A stretch of DNA of 64,000 nucleotides. Origin: an uncultured Prevotellaceae bacterium (GTDB lineage: Bacteria; Bacteroidota; Bacteroidia; Bacteroidales; Bacteroidaceae). A model generated the notes under the pieces. The model did no database searches and was not told the origin of the DNA. It saw only the letters and a program-made list of their open reading frames with translations. The stretch lies in the NCBI GenBank assembly GCA_900314715.1, contig OMWI01000010.1, forward strand, positions 1 to 64,000, written 5' to 3'. Positions 14,632 through 23,737 of the stretch are shown piece by piece (the first letter of the stretch is position 1; each line of letters begins with the position of its first letter). The position numbers and the translations under genes were made by a program.

Positions 14632-16917
14632 TTAAATTCTCGTTACTTGAATGACTCCCTTTACCGTACGTAATTTTTTCATCAACGATTCCATCTTGGA
14701 AGAATCTTCAATCAAAACCTCCAGATTACCACTAAACAAACCATCGTGGGAGTCGATATTGATGCTGCGCATCATGATTTTCTCTTCCTTTGATATGATA
14801 CTCGTGATATTATTCACGATTCCAATATCATCGTTACCAATAATACGAAGCGTAATAGAATATTGTGAAGTTCCCTTTCCACTCCATCTTGCCTTGACTA
14901 CACGATAACCAAATCGCTTACGTAATTCTGGGGCGTTTGGACATTCCATGCGGTGAATCTTGATTCCGCCATTGATAGTGACGAAACCAAAGATGGAATC
15001 TCCATATATGGGATGACAACATTTGGCAAGAGAATAATCAACGCCTTTCAAATTTTGGTCGATAACCAATACATCTTCATTCGTGGCAAGATGAGAGGCT
15101 TCATGCGCATCGAAATTGAAGTTTTCCGCACTTCTCGTCACAATGGGAGGATTGGGATTTTGCTCTTGATTATATATTTCCAAGTACTTGTCAATAACCG
15201 CATTGATGTCAAGTTGCTCTTCTGCGATGGCGCGATAGAAATCACCTACTACCTTGAATCCTAATTTCTTGATAGTATGCGACATGATTCCTTCGTCTAC
15301 ATCTATCTTCTTGTTCTTGAACCTGCGTTCAAGCGTTTCCTTCGCAAGTAATCCGTCCTTGATTTGCAAGTCCTTTAACGCAAGTCTAATCTTCGACTTC
15401 GCGCGAGAAGTATAGACAATATTCAACCAATCACGCTTAGGTTTTTGATTGCTTTGCGTGATAATTTCAACGGAATCGCCAGAATGTAGAACCTCACGGA
15501 TGGGAACAACTTTTCCGTTAATCCTTCCACCAACACATGAGTTGCCCACACCAGTATGAATGTGGTACGCGAAATCAAGTACGGTGGCTCCCTTGGGGAA
15601 TTTGAACAAGTCGCCTTTAGGAGTGAAGACAAACACCTCGTCTTCGTATAATCCCATCTTGAACTGATCCATTACTTGCAAACCATCCCCTGCTTCCAAT
15701 GCCGTACGAATATGTTCAAGCCAACTATCTGCATGAGTATCGCCCTTGATTCCCTTGTATCGCCAATGGGCAGCCAATCCTCTCTCCGCGATATTATCCA
15801 TTCGTTCTGTTCGGATTTGCACTTCCACCCATTTCTTTTCAGGACCTAACACCGTGATGTGAAGACTTTCGTAGCCATTAGATTTGGGTACGCTCAACCA
15901 ATCACGCAATCGCTTGGGATTCGGTTGATACATGTCCGTTACGATTGAATAGGCTTGCCAACATTGTTTTACTTCATGTGAATGCATCTTTCTCTCGTCA
16001 GTCTCGTCCATGTCAGAGTCGATGATGATGCGAATGGCAAACAAGTCGTATATTCCCTCGAAAGCACATTGTTGCTTTTTCATCTTCTGCCAAATGGAAT
16101 GGATTGACTTAGTACGTCCTTTCATGTGGAATTTCAATCCTGCCTCTTCCAATTGTTTTTGTACAGGAGCGATAAACCTTTCTATATATGCATCGCGGGA
16201 TTTCTTCGTAGCATTCAACTTCTCTCGTATCATATAGTAAGCATCATGCTCCAAATACTTCAAGGATAAGTCTTCAAGTTCGCTTTTCAGTTTATACAAA
16301 CCTAATTTATGTGCAAGGGGAGCATATAGATAACTGGCTTCCTCGCTCACCTTTCTCTTGGCTTCCTCTTCCTTTGTATCACGAATTTGTCTCATCAAAT
16401 TTACCCTTTCGGCAATCATGATGAGAATGACGCGCATGTCTTCTGCGAATGAGAGAAGCAGACTTCTGAAGTTCTCGCTCTCCACTACTTGACTTTTCGT
16501 GTACAAACTATGAACCTTGATTAATCCTCGAACGATTTGTAGTGTACTGATGCCAAAATTCTTTTCCCATTCGTTGAACAAGTCATTCGATTCGCCTTTG
16601 GCTTTCGTGGCATTGTCGTTCATCAAAGACTCCATATCCTGTTGGTTAATGGTAGAATAAAGCATGATGGCAATGATTCCATCACGTTTCAAACCGATTT
16701 CCTCAATGGCTATTTGTGCGGTTTGAAGAGCCTTGATGATGGGGTTTAATCCGAAAACATCCCTCTGTACGATGTTCTTGTCAATCGCGGTGAAAATATA
16801 CTTATGCAACTTTTTGATGTCACCTTTCAAAAAGGTGTCACCTATATTTGATTTAATGGTTTCAATCAACTCGTTTGCGATTATTTTTTCTTCGTGGGTA
16901 AAATGTAATTTGTCCAT
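14632..16917 (-). CDS. relA: RelA/SpoT family (p)ppGpp synthetase with degenerate hydrolase domain
   Basis: A 761-residue long alarmone enzyme. The N-terminal HD hydrolase region (1-190) has lost its metal ligands. Where the family has HP, the LLHDxxEDT helix and LADRLHN, this protein has NP (59-60), IMLYSTINQQ (84-93) and IAERVNLM (168-175). The synthetase domain is intact: YDLFAIRII (290-298), DWLSVPKSNGYESLH (339-353), EVQIRTERM and AERGLAAHWRYK (365-388). TGS (~427-488), a Cys-containing helix region with AKCCHP (631-636) and a C-terminal ACT domain (~686-761) follow. It should make but not degrade (p)ppGpp. It is the first gene of the operon with DUF1460, BASS and ARH genes. Confidence 0.88.
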   Translation of the reverse strand: MDKLHFTHEEKIIANELIETIKSNIGDTFLKGDIKKLHKYIFTAIDKNIVQRDVFGLNPIIKALQTAQIAIEEIGLKRDGIIAIMLYSTINQQDMESLMNDNATKAKGESNDLFNEWEKNFGISTLQIVRGLIKVHSLYTKSQVVESENFRSLLLSFAEDMRVILIMIAERVNLMRQIRDTKEEEAKRKVSEEASYLYAPLAHKLGLYKLKSELEDLSLKYLEHDAYYMIREKLNATKKSRDAYIERFIAPVQKQLEEAGLKFHMKGRTKSIHSIWQKMKKQQCAFEGIYDLFAIRIIIDSDMDETDERKMHSHEVKQCWQAYSIVTDMYQPNPKRLRDWLSVPKSNGYESLHITVLGPEKKWVEVQIRTERMDNIAERGLAAHWRYKGIKGDTHADSWLEHIRTALEAGDGLQVMDQFKMGLYEDEVFVFTPKGDLFKFPKGATVLDFAYHIHTGVGNSCVGGRINGKVVPIREVLHSGDSVEIITQSNQKPKRDWLNIVYTSRAKSKIRLALKDLQIKDGLLAKETLERRFKNKKIDVDEGIMSHTIKKLGFKVVGDFYRAIAEEQLDINAVIDKYLEIYNQEQNPNPPIVTRSAENFNFDAHEASHLATNEDVLVIDQNLKGVDYSLAKCCHPIYGDSIFGFVTINGGIKIHRMECPNAPELRKRFGYRVVKARWSGKGTSQYSITLRIIGNDDIGIVNNITSIISKEEKIMMRSINIDSHDGLFSGNLEVLIEDSSKMESLMKKLRTVKGVIQVTRI

Positions 16918-16944
16918 TTCGATTCGCTACAATTATATTTTATG

Positions 16945-16952
16945 CAAAAATA
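16945..16952 (-). promoter_or_regulatory. -7 box for the relA operon
   Basis: The minus strand reads TATTTTTG, 27 nt before the start at 16917. Confidence 0.55.
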
Positions 16953-16996
16953 CAAAAAATATAGTCATTATTTTTCCCTTTTTCAAAAAATCTGAT

Positions 16997-17004
16997 TATA
17001 TTTG
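16997..17004 (+). promoter_or_regulatory. -7 box for the DUF4301 gene
   Basis: TATATTTG matches TAnnTTTG and gives a leader of about 55 nt before the ATG at 17066. Confidence 0.6.
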
Positions 17005-17065
17005 CAAATATTTATCATAAATTGTATTTTTATCCGTGAACTATTAACTTTAACAAAAGATAAAC

Positions 17066-18580
17066 ATGACAGAGCAAGACCTAAAACAAATTGCAGCTCG
17101 TGGTATCACAGAGCAACAAGTGGAACATCAACTCGAACAATTCAAGACTGGTTTTCCTTTCCTCAAACTTGAAGCTGCCGCTTCTATCGGTAATGGTATT
17201 ATCGCACCAAACGATGAGGAAAAGAAGAATTACATCGATGCGTGGAATGAGTATAAAGCTGCTGGACGCAAAATCGTTAAGTTTGTACCAGCCAGTGGTG
17301 CCGCCAGTCGTATGTTTAAAAACATGTTCGCATTTGTAGATGCACCATACGACGAGCCAACAACCGACTTTGAGAAAGAGTATTTCGACAACATCAAGAA
17401 ATTTGCGTTTAAGAAAGCACTATGTGACCAATGCAAGAAAAACGAAGGCAAGGATATCAAAACTTTGTTGGCTGAAGGGAATTATAAAGCCATTGCACGC
17501 AATATGCTTTCGAAAGAAGGACTTAATTACGGAAATCTTCCAAAGGGATTGTTGTTATTCCATAATTATGAGGAAGGTCCAAGAACGCCAATGGAAGAGC
17601 ATCTTGTAGAAGCAGCACTTTATGCAAGTTCTAACGGAGAGGCCAACGTGCATTTCACGGTTAGTCACGACCATATCGAATTGTTCAAGCAGAAAGTTGC
17701 CGAGTGTGCAGACAAGTACGCAGAGAAATATAATGTGAAGTTTAACATTAGTTTCTCAGAACAGAAACCAAGCACGGACACGATTGCCGCTAATCCAGAC
17801 AACACGCCATTCCGTGATGAAGATGGTTCTTTGGTATTCAGACCTGGCGGACATGGTGCGCTTATTCAAAATCTCAACGACATTGATGCTGATGTTGTAT
17901 TCATTAAGAATATAGATAATGTGGTTCCTGACCGTCTGAAGCAAGACACTGTAGACTACAAGCAAGTAATTGCAGGTATTCTCGTAGAATTGCAACAACG
18001 TGCATTCAACTATCTCCGTTTGTTGGATACTGGTTTATATTCTCATGCACAATTGGAAGAAATCATTCGCTTCTTGAAACATGATTTGTGTTGTATCCGT
18101 ACGGACATGAAGGAATTGGAAGATGCAGAATTGGTTATTTATCTGCGCAAGAAACTGAATCGTCCTATGCGTGTATGTGGTGTTGTTAAGAACGTCGGTG
18201 AACCTGGTGGTGGTCCGTTCCTCACATATAACCAAGATGGAACCATTAGCTTGCAGATTTTGGAATCTTCACAGATTGACAAGAGCAATACGGAATATAT
18301 GAAGATGTTTACCGAAGGCACTCACTTCAATCCCGTTGACCTTGTTTGCGCAATAAAGGATTATCAGGGAAATCCATTCAACTTGCCAGAATTTGTTGAT
18401 CCAACGACTGGTTTCATCAGTTCTAAGAGTAAGGGTGGTCGTGAACTGAAAGCTCTTGAACTTCCAGGATTGTGGAATGGAGCCATGAGTGATTGGAATA
18501 CCGTCTTCGTGGAAGTTCCACTCAGCACTTTCAATCCCGTAAAGACTGTTAATGACTTGTTGCGTGAGCAACATCAGTAA
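17066..18580 (+). CDS. DUF4301 family protein
   Basis: A 504-residue cytoplasmic protein without signal or membrane segments, matching the Bacteroidetes family DUF4301. Conserved blocks include KFVPASGAASRMFK (~76-89), PKGLLLFHNYEEGPRTPMEEH (~159-179), VSHDHIE, FRPGGHGALIQNLND and VKNVGEPGGGPF. The glycine-rich N-terminal motif and the FRPGGHGAL block recall nucleotide-sugar-binding pyrophosphorylase-like proteins, but the function is not established. It is monocistronic, followed by a strong terminator, and divergent from relA. Confidence 0.85.
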   Translation: MTEQDLKQIAARGITEQQVEHQLEQFKTGFPFLKLEAAASIGNGIIAPNDEEKKNYIDAWNEYKAAGRKIVKFVPASGAASRMFKNMFAFVDAPYDEPTTDFEKEYFDNIKKFAFKKALCDQCKKNEGKDIKTLLAEGNYKAIARNMLSKEGLNYGNLPKGLLLFHNYEEGPRTPMEEHLVEAALYASSNGEANVHFTVSHDHIELFKQKVAECADKYAEKYNVKFNISFSEQKPSTDTIAANPDNTPFRDEDGSLVFRPGGHGALIQNLNDIDADVVFIKNIDNVVPDRLKQDTVDYKQVIAGILVELQQRAFNYLRLLDTGLYSHAQLEEIIRFLKHDLCCIRTDMKELEDAELVIYLRKKLNRPMRVCGVVKNVGEPGGGPFLTYNQDGTISLQILESSQIDKSNTEYMKMFTEGTHFNPVDLVCAIKDYQGNPFNLPEFVDPTTGFISSKSKGGRELKALELPGLWNGAMSDWNTVFVEVPLSTFNPVKTVNDLLREQHQ

Positions 18581-18620
18581 CAAAAATAGATTACTTAAAA
18601 TCACATCTTTATTACTTCAC

Positions 18621-18660
18621 AATAATGACGGTAGACCGTACGTTTACCGTCATTATTTAT
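18621..18660 (+). terminator. Terminator after the DUF4301 gene
   Basis: AATAATGACGGTA (18621-18633) pairs with TACCGTCATTATT (18645-18657), followed by a short T-rich stretch. Confidence 0.75.
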
Positions 18661-18669
18661 AGTAGGAAT

Positions 18670-18738
18670 AAACATATTGTTTGTAAGTCGTAAAGATACT
18701 GTTTATGGCATCTAAACATATCATTTATCAAATCGCAT
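18670..18738 (+). repeat. 22-nt dyad repeat array 3 (3 units)
   Basis: Unit register bases are at 18673, 18695 and 18717, 22 nt apart. Cores are AAACATATTGTTT, AAAGATACTGTTT and AAACATATCATTT. The array lies between a terminator and the mannan operon promoter. Confidence 0.7.
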
Positions 18739-18835
18739 AACTTATTTACTATAATTGCTTTCCAATCTTTATGATAATTATTTGATAGTATTAGCATTTG
18801 ACAAAAAAGTATTATTCTCATTGATAAAAAATGAT

Positions 18836-18843
18836 TAATTTTG
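18836..18843 (+). promoter_or_regulatory. -7 box for the mannan operon
   Basis: TAATTTTG matches TAnnTTTG, 23 nt before the ATG at 18867. Confidence 0.6.
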
Positions 18844-18866
18844 CACTATCTTAACCTAATTGTTTT

Positions 18867-20144
18867 ATGAAGAAGTTTTTTGTATTATTGGTATTGGTTA
18901 TTACCGCCATTCCTTCCTTTGCGCAAATCAGGGGAAATAACATTGTTGTCATTGTTTCACCCGACCATCAAGATTGGAACTATAAAGTGGGGGAGAAAGC
19001 TACTTTCTCGGTTCAAGTGCTCAAATCGAGTACGCTTGTAGATAATGTACAAGTGGATTACGAAGCTGGTCCTGACATGTATCCTGACGTAAAAAAGAGT
19101 ACCACTTTGAAAGATGGTACGATGAAATATACCGCTACGATGAACAAACCAGGTTTTTACCGTTTCAAGGTGAAGGCTCATGTGGGCGGTAGGGATTATG
19201 TGGGAGTTAGTACGGCTGCTTTCTCGCCTGAAAAACTTCAACCATACACACAATGTCCGAAGGATTTTGATGAATTCTGGAATAAGGCTTTGGCAGATGC
19301 ACGTAATAATGACTTGAATCCAACAAGGACTTTATTGCCTGAACGTTGTACGAAGGATGTGAATGTTTATGAAGTAAGTTTCGTAAACAATCGTTGGGGA
19401 AGTCGTATATACGGAATCCTTTGTTTGCCCGTTAAACCTGGTAAATATCCTGCTTTGTTGCGTGTTCCTGGTGCTGGTGTTCGTCCTTATGGTGGCGATG
19501 TATATACTGCTTCAAAGGGAGCAATCACTTTGGAAATCGGTGTTCATGGAATCCCTGTGACCATGGAACAAAACGTTTATGATAGACTTTTGGAAGGAGC
19601 TTTGAATGGTTATTGGGATTCAAACGTTTCTGATCCCAATAAAAATGCCTATAAACGAATCGTGACGGGTGCCGTTCGGTCGGTTGACTATATAGCTTCT
19701 CTTCCTGAATGGGATGGTAAGACGATTGGCGTAACGGGTGCTTCACAAGGAGGATTCCTTTCCATTGCCGTGGCAGCACTTGACAAACGCATCACGTTTA
19801 TGGGAGCCGTTCATGATGCTATGTGTGATTACGAGGCCGAAACTCATCATGTGGCAGGTGGATGGCCGCATTATTTCCTTTATGATAAAGCCGATAATAA
19901 AAAGGTAGAAGGTGGAAGATACTATGACGGAGTAAATTTTGCTCGTCGCTTAACCTGTGATTGTTGGTTCTCTTTTGGATATAATGATGAAGTAGTTCCG
20001 CCAACATCGTCATACGGTACGTATAATATTGTTACCGCTCCAAAAATCCTGAGCGTTTATCAGCAAACGGCCCATTTCTGGTATCAAGAACAATGGGATG
20101 AGTGGCAAAATTGGCTATTGGAAAAAATGAATATCAATAAATAG
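18867..20144 (+). CDS. Secreted acetyl esterase, AXE1/cephalosporin-C deacetylase-like (CE7)
   Basis: A 425-residue exported esterase with signal peptide MKKFFVLLVLVITAIPSFAQ. Residues ~25-120 form a beta-sandwich and ~130-425 an alpha/beta-hydrolase of the acetylxylan esterase family. The nucleophile is Ser in GASQGG (~residues 292-297), the acid probably the Asp of FGYNDEVVPP, and the His in TAHFWYQEQW. As the first gene of a mannan operon it most likely removes acetyl groups from acetylated mannan or glucomannan so that the mannanase can act (inference from context). The next start is 9 nt after its stop. Confidence 0.85.
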   Translation: MKKFFVLLVLVITAIPSFAQIRGNNIVVIVSPDHQDWNYKVGEKATFSVQVLKSSTLVDNVQVDYEAGPDMYPDVKKSTTLKDGTMKYTATMNKPGFYRFKVKAHVGGRDYVGVSTAAFSPEKLQPYTQCPKDFDEFWNKALADARNNDLNPTRTLLPERCTKDVNVYEVSFVNNRWGSRIYGILCLPVKPGKYPALLRVPGAGVRPYGGDVYTASKGAITLEIGVHGIPVTMEQNVYDRLLEGALNGYWDSNVSDPNKNAYKRIVTGAVRSVDYIASLPEWDGKTIGVTGASQGGFLSIAVAALDKRITFMGAVHDAMCDYEAETHHVAGGWPHYFLYDKADNKKVEGGRYYDGVNFARRLTCDCWFSFGYNDEVVPPTSSYGTYNIVTAPKILSVYQQTAHFWYQEQWDEWQNWLLEKMNINK

Positions 20145-20153
20145 TAAAATAAT

Positions 20154-21227
20154 ATGGCAAAATTCTTTATTATGGCAATGATTGCCGCTACTATGGTTTC
20201 ATGCAGTTCTCCTAAGGCTACTACGTCTGAGACGGGAGCAGAGTCACTTTTCAAACGTTTGGAAAGCATTCAACAGAAAGGTTACATGTATGGCCATCAA
20301 GACGACCCGTTCTATGGCTTGACATGGGAGTGGGATGAAAATCGTAGTGATGTTCTTGAAACGGTGGGTGATTATCCTGCTATCATGGGATTTGAATTAG
20401 GTGGAATTGAAATGGGCGATGAGAAGAGTTTGGATAGCGTTCCTTTCAATCGCATACGCAAAGAACTAATTGCTCATCATGAACGTGGAGGAATCGTAAC
20501 GATTAGTTGGCACCCTCGTAATCCTCTTACTGGCGGTACTGCATGGGATGTTGACAACAATCAAGTAGTGAAGAGTATCTTGCCAGATGGTTCTGAACAT
20601 GAGAAGTTTGAGTTGTGGATGAAACGCTTAGGTGATTTTATAGCTTCACTTAAAGATAAAGACGGCAAGCCTATTCCTATCATTTTCCGTCCTTGGCATG
20701 AGAATAACGGTTCATGGTTTTGGTGGGGACAAAAATTATGTACAGATGAAGAATTCCATGGATTATGGAACATGTTGCAAGACAATTTCAATAATCATGA
20801 GTTTACCAATCTATTGTGGAGCTATTCACCCAATATCACGGGTTCCATTAGCGAAGAAGAATTCCTTAAACGTTATCCTGGCAACGACCGTGTTTCCTTG
20901 ATTGGTCTTGATGCTTACCAATGGGGAACGGAAGAAGATTTCGTCAAGCAATTGTCGAGCGACATCAATGCAATTAGTTCGATTGCCAAGAAGAACAACA
21001 AACTATATGCTCTTACTGAATGTGGTTATAAGAATATACCTGATTCTACTTGGTGGACACGGGTGTTAAAACCTATTTTGGACCAATATCACCCTTGCTA
21101 TTTCCTGACATGGAGAAATGCAAAGCATGAATATTTCGCTCCCAATCCAAAGCAAGTGAGTGCTGCTGATTTCAAGAAACTGTATGAAGCAGACAACACC
21201 TTATTCTTAAAGGACATTAATAAATAG
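20154..21227 (+). CDS. GH26 beta-mannanase (lipoprotein)
   Basis: A 357-residue lipoprotein with lipobox MVSC at about 14-17. The GH26 barrel includes HQDDPFYGLTW, ISWHPRNPLTGG, the acid/base Glu in FRPWHENNGSW and the nucleophile Glu in ALTECGYKN. GH26 enzymes in this setting release mannobiose from beta-1,4-mannan at the cell surface or in the periplasm, matching the first enzyme of the Bacteroides fragilis mannobiose pathway. Length is normal for a single catalytic domain. It lies 9 nt after the esterase and 9 nt before the phosphorylase. Confidence 0.92.
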   Translation: MAKFFIMAMIAATMVSCSSPKATTSETGAESLFKRLESIQQKGYMYGHQDDPFYGLTWEWDENRSDVLETVGDYPAIMGFELGGIEMGDEKSLDSVPFNRIRKELIAHHERGGIVTISWHPRNPLTGGTAWDVDNNQVVKSILPDGSEHEKFELWMKRLGDFIASLKDKDGKPIPIIFRPWHENNGSWFWWGQKLCTDEEFHGLWNMLQDNFNNHEFTNLLWSYSPNITGSISEEEFLKRYPGNDRVSLIGLDAYQWGTEEDFVKQLSSDINAISSIAKKNNKLYALTECGYKNIPDSTWWTRVLKPILDQYHPCYFLTWRNAKHEYFAPNPKQVSAADFKKLYEADNTLFLKDINK

Positions 21228-21236
21228 AAATAAGAC

Positions 21237-22397
21237 ATGACTGATTTTGAAAAAAAAGTGGCTGCACTCAAAGCACATCATGAAGAGTTGCTAAGTCAGA
21301 AAAACGAACCAGTGGAGTGGGGGAATGGTATTTATGAAAAATACAAGAACCCTATCTTGACGGCAGAGCATACGCCATTGGAGTGGCGATATGATTTCAA
21401 TGAAAAAGATAACCCTTATTTGATGCAACGCATTATGATGAATGCGACGCTCAATTCGGGTGCTATCAAATGGAATGGTAAATATTTGCTTGTCGTTCGT
21501 GTTGAAGGAGCAGATCGTAAGTCTTTCTTCGCTGTAGCAGAAAGTCCTAATGGCATTGATAATTTCAGATTCTGGGAAGAACCGATAACTATGCCTGATG
21601 ATATTATCCCTGCTACCAATATTTACGATATGCGTATCACCGCTCATGAAGATGGTTGGATTTATGGTGTGTTCTGTGCAGAGCGTCATGATGACTCTCA
21701 ACCAGGTGATTTGAGTGCTGCTACGGCTACGGCTGCCATTGCTCGTACGAAAGACTTTAAGAATTGGGAACGTCTTCCAGACTTAAAGAGTAAGAGTCAA
21801 CAACGTAATGTGGTTCTTCATCCTGAATTCGTCAATGGTAAATATGCTTTCTACACTCGCCCTCAAGATGGTTTTATCGATGCAGGTTCTGGTGGTGGAA
21901 TCGGATGGGCATTAGTAGACGATATTACTCATGCAGAGGTGAAAGAAGAGATAATCATTAATGCTCGTCATTATCATACCATTATGGAAGTAAAGAATGG
22001 TGAAGGTCCTCATCCTATTAAGACAGATCGTGGATGGCTTCATTTGGCTCATGGTGTTCGTGGTTGTGCAAGTGGATTGAGATATGTATTATATATGTAT
22101 ATGACTGCACTTGATGATCCAACGCGCGTGATTGCCCAACCTGGTGGATATTTCCTCGTTCCTGAAGGATGGGAATACATCGGTGATGTGATGAATGTTG
22201 CATTCGCCAATGGATGGATTGCTGATGAAGACGGTCGAGTTTTCATCTACTACGCTTCTGCTGACACGCGAATGCATGTAGCTACGTCAACGATTGACAA
22301 ACTGATTGACTATTGCATGAACACTCCACAAGATGGACTTTATACGGCTTCAAGTGTGGAAACAATTAAGAAACTTATTCAGAAAAATAAAGTATGA
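21237..22397 (+). CDS. 4-O-beta-D-mannosyl-D-glucose phosphorylase (GH130)
   Basis: A 386-residue cytoplasmic five-bladed propeller enzyme. It splits mannosyl-beta-1,4-glucose with phosphate into mannose-1-phosphate and glucose. Family blocks are NPILTAEHTPLEWRYDFNE, MNATLNSGAIKWNGKYLL, VRVEGADRKSFFAVAES, the catalytic Asp in NIYDMRITAHEDGWIYG, and the phosphate-site segments RNVVLHPEF and ARHYHTI. The gene neighbourhood (GH26, transporter, epimerase) fixes the subfamily as mannosyl-glucose rather than a general mannoside phosphorylase. The stop overlaps the transporter start by 4 nt. Confidence 0.92.
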   Translation: MTDFEKKVAALKAHHEELLSQKNEPVEWGNGIYEKYKNPILTAEHTPLEWRYDFNEKDNPYLMQRIMMNATLNSGAIKWNGKYLLVVRVEGADRKSFFAVAESPNGIDNFRFWEEPITMPDDIIPATNIYDMRITAHEDGWIYGVFCAERHDDSQPGDLSAATATAAIARTKDFKNWERLPDLKSKSQQRNVVLHPEFVNGKYAFYTRPQDGFIDAGSGGGIGWALVDDITHAEVKEEIIINARHYHTIMEVKNGEGPHPIKTDRGWLHLAHGVRGCASGLRYVLYMYMTALDDPTRVIAQPGGYFLVPEGWEYIGDVMNVAFANGWIADEDGRVFIYYASADTRMHVATSTIDKLIDYCMNTPQDGLYTASSVETIKKLIQKNKV

Positions 22398-23737
22398 CAA
22401 ATTTAAAAGAAAAAATCGGCTATGCTCTTGGTGATGCAGCCGCTGGTGGTATTACTTGGAAAGTGATGTCTATTGCATTTCCGTTGTTCTTTACCAATAT
22501 CTTTGGCCTTACGGTTGCTGACACCGCAACCTTGATGCTTATTGCCCGAATGTTTGATGTTATCACAGATCCATTAATGGGTAGTTTGGCTGACCGCACA
22601 CAATCGCGTTGGGGAACTTATCGTCCTTGGCTTATCTTTGGTGCCATTCCTTTCGGACTTATCTTTGCATTGTTGTTGTATACGCCAGATTTCGGTCCTA
22701 CGGGTAAACGCATCTATGCCTATACCTTATATTTAATGATGATGGCTGTATATACCGCCGTAAATGTGCCATACGGTTCGTTGTTGGGTGTAATGACTGC
22801 AGATGATAACGAGAAAAACCAATTCTCTTCTTTCAGAATGGTGGGAGCATACGCAATGGGATTTATCACGTTGTTATCGTTTCCATATCTCCAGAAAATG
22901 ATTGGTGGAACCGAAGCACATCAATATGCTGTATTGGGTGCTTCACTTGGTTGTTTGGCAACTATTATGACGTTGGCTTGCGGTCTTCTTACGAAAGAAA
23001 GATTGAAACCAGTTCGTGCGGAGAAATTCTCTTTCCGTCCTTTTGCAGACCTGTTTAAGAACAAGCCATGGATATACTTGACGCTTATCGGAATTTGTAC
23101 CAACTTCTTCAATGGCTTCCGTTATGCTGTAGCTGGTTATTTGTTGGAATACTGTTTACATGGCGACGTTACGGTAAGTGGCTTGATTATCAACTACACC
23201 GTATTCATGACTTTTGGTGAGGTTACTTGTATGATTTTTGGTGGTATTTCGCCTAAGTTCACGCAATGGATAGGTTCTAAATGCAAGGCATTTACCGTTG
23301 CTGCGATTATCTGTGCCGTGTTCTCCATCGCCTTCTTCTTTGTTCCGATGGATCCTGCTTATATTTGGGTAATGGTTGCATTGGTAATTCTCACTTCCGT
23401 AGGCGTAGGTCTTTATTCACCATTGCTTTGGTCTATGTATGCTGACGTAGCTGATTATGCTACGGAGAAGAACGGAACATCTTCTACTGGTTTGATATTC
23501 TCTTCTGGAACCATGTCGCAAAAGTTTGGAACGGCTATCTCTGGTTCACTCGTAGCTTTGTTTTTAGGTTTGTCAGGATTCATCTCCGGTACTGATGCAG
23601 CAACAGGAGAAACCGTTATTACGATAACGAACGAAGAATCGGTGAGAAGTATGATTTGGTCGCTCTTCTCATTGTTCCCAGCAGCTATTGCTTTTATCAT
23701 GATATTCTTAATCTACAAGTATCCCATTAAGAAGTAA
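22394..23737 (+). CDS. Glycoside-pentoside-hexuronide (MelB-type) sugar:cation symporter
   Basis: A 447-residue inner-membrane protein with about twelve hydrophobic helices. It starts with the GPH signature KIGYALGDAAAGGITWKV and carries the cytoplasmic loop motif MFDVITDPLMGSLADRTQSRWGTYRPW (Asp residues for cation coupling) at about 54-80. By position it imports mannobiose made by the GH26 enzyme. It overlaps genes on both sides (4 nt and 1 nt), so the operon is tightly coupled. Confidence 0.9.
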   Translation: MTNLKEKIGYALGDAAAGGITWKVMSIAFPLFFTNIFGLTVADTATLMLIARMFDVITDPLMGSLADRTQSRWGTYRPWLIFGAIPFGLIFALLLYTPDFGPTGKRIYAYTLYLMMMAVYTAVNVPYGSLLGVMTADDNEKNQFSSFRMVGAYAMGFITLLSFPYLQKMIGGTEAHQYAVLGASLGCLATIMTLACGLLTKERLKPVRAEKFSFRPFADLFKNKPWIYLTLIGICTNFFNGFRYAVAGYLLEYCLHGDVTVSGLIINYTVFMTFGEVTCMIFGGISPKFTQWIGSKCKAFTVAAIICAVFSIAFFFVPMDPAYIWVMVALVILTSVGVGLYSPLLWSMYADVADYATEKNGTSSTGLIFSSGTMSQKFGTAISGSLVALFLGLSGFISGTDAATGETVITITNEESVRSMIWSLFSLFPAAIAFIMIFLIYKYPIKK

